From the NCBI GenBank assembly GCA_041477795.1, contig JBGOUY010000259.1, positions 1 to 6,235 on the forward strand: 6,235 nt of DNA. Reading direction: 5' to 3'. A program made the position numbers and the translations under genes. Of the stretch, positions 6,129 to 6,235 are shown in pieces; positions within the stretch are counted from its first letter, which is position 1; the number at the start of each line of letters is the position of its first letter. The DNA is from DATFMP01 sp041477795. Its GTDB lineage: Bacteria > SAR324 > JACQKK01. The notes below the pieces were generated by a model, which made no database searches, was not told the origin of the DNA, and saw nothing but the letters and a program-made list of their open reading frames with translations.

Positions 6129-6200
6129 GGCGGACGCAGCGTCAGGTGCCACGGTGGGTGAAGCGATGGAGCCGCTTGCGGGGCGGCCCGTGCTCTTGCT

Positions 6201-6228
6201 TTTATAGCCGATTGACCGCCGAACGCAA
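6201..6228 (-). promoter_or_regulatory. Probable sigma70-like promoter of the ilv operon
   Basis: On the minus strand TTGCGT (6223-6228) is followed by a 16-base spacer and TATAAA (6201-6206; five of six -10 consensus positions). It is the best -10 match seen in the region and stands in an AT-richer patch. Transcription would begin near 6194, giving a leader of about 410 bases that holds the leader peptide and hairpins before ilvI. The -35 is only a half match, so an activator may help. The gap right of ilvI (5782-6235) contains no other supported gene. Confidence 0.5.
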
Positions 6229-6235
6229 GGGGAAA

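Noticed and set aside
4015..6207. Very long plus-strand open frame opposite ilvI and ilvH
   Set aside because: It is antisense to genes with clear family motifs, and its translation is rich in Gly, Ala, His, Arg and Asp with no recognisable domain; this is typical of frames opposite GC3-rich genes.

Overview
The window is GC-rich, densely packed bacterial chromosome. GC3-heavy codon use, an AAGGAG ribosome site and sigma70-like promoter hexamers suggest a high-GC bacterium, perhaps Pseudomonadota. I cannot settle the phylum: several proteins (IlvH, the rhodanese, the YrdC protein) do not look like the usual beta- or gammaproteobacterial versions I know.

Almost everything is on the minus strand, so transcription runs right to left. 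From the right edge there is a sigma70-like promoter (about 6201-6228) and then an untranslated leader of roughly 410 nt. Inside the leader, at 5994-6128, is a 44-codon reading frame whose centre is packed with Ile, Leu and Val codons, several of them codons the neighbouring genes seldom use. This looks like an ilv-type attenuation leader peptide. GC hairpins with overlapping arms follow it. Next come the acetohydroxyacid synthase large subunit (ilvI/ilvB type, 4099-5781), a 74-nt gap with a strong perfect hairpin, the regulatory small subunit (ilvH/ilvN type, 3494-4024), and 14 nt later a PhzF-family isomerase/epimerase gene (2544-3479). These three genes probably form one transcription unit. 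The usual partner ilvC is absent and phzF takes its place.

After a 100-bp gap with its own candidate promoter comes a BtuF-like helical-backbone metal/cobalamin receptor (1403-2443). It has no visible signal peptide and carries an unrecognised N-terminal domain of about 88 residues. A small plus-strand single-domain rhodanese gene (1027-1353) converges on it.

A 190-bp divergent intergenic region separates the rhodanese gene from a minus-strand YrdC/TsaC-type threonylcarbamoyl-AMP synthase gene (165-836), which acts in tRNA t6A synthesis. The left edge probably clips the 5' end of a further minus-strand gene (1-87).

The regulatory region upstream of ilvI is the most interesting part. No mobile elements, CRISPR arrays, rRNA or tRNA genes were seen.
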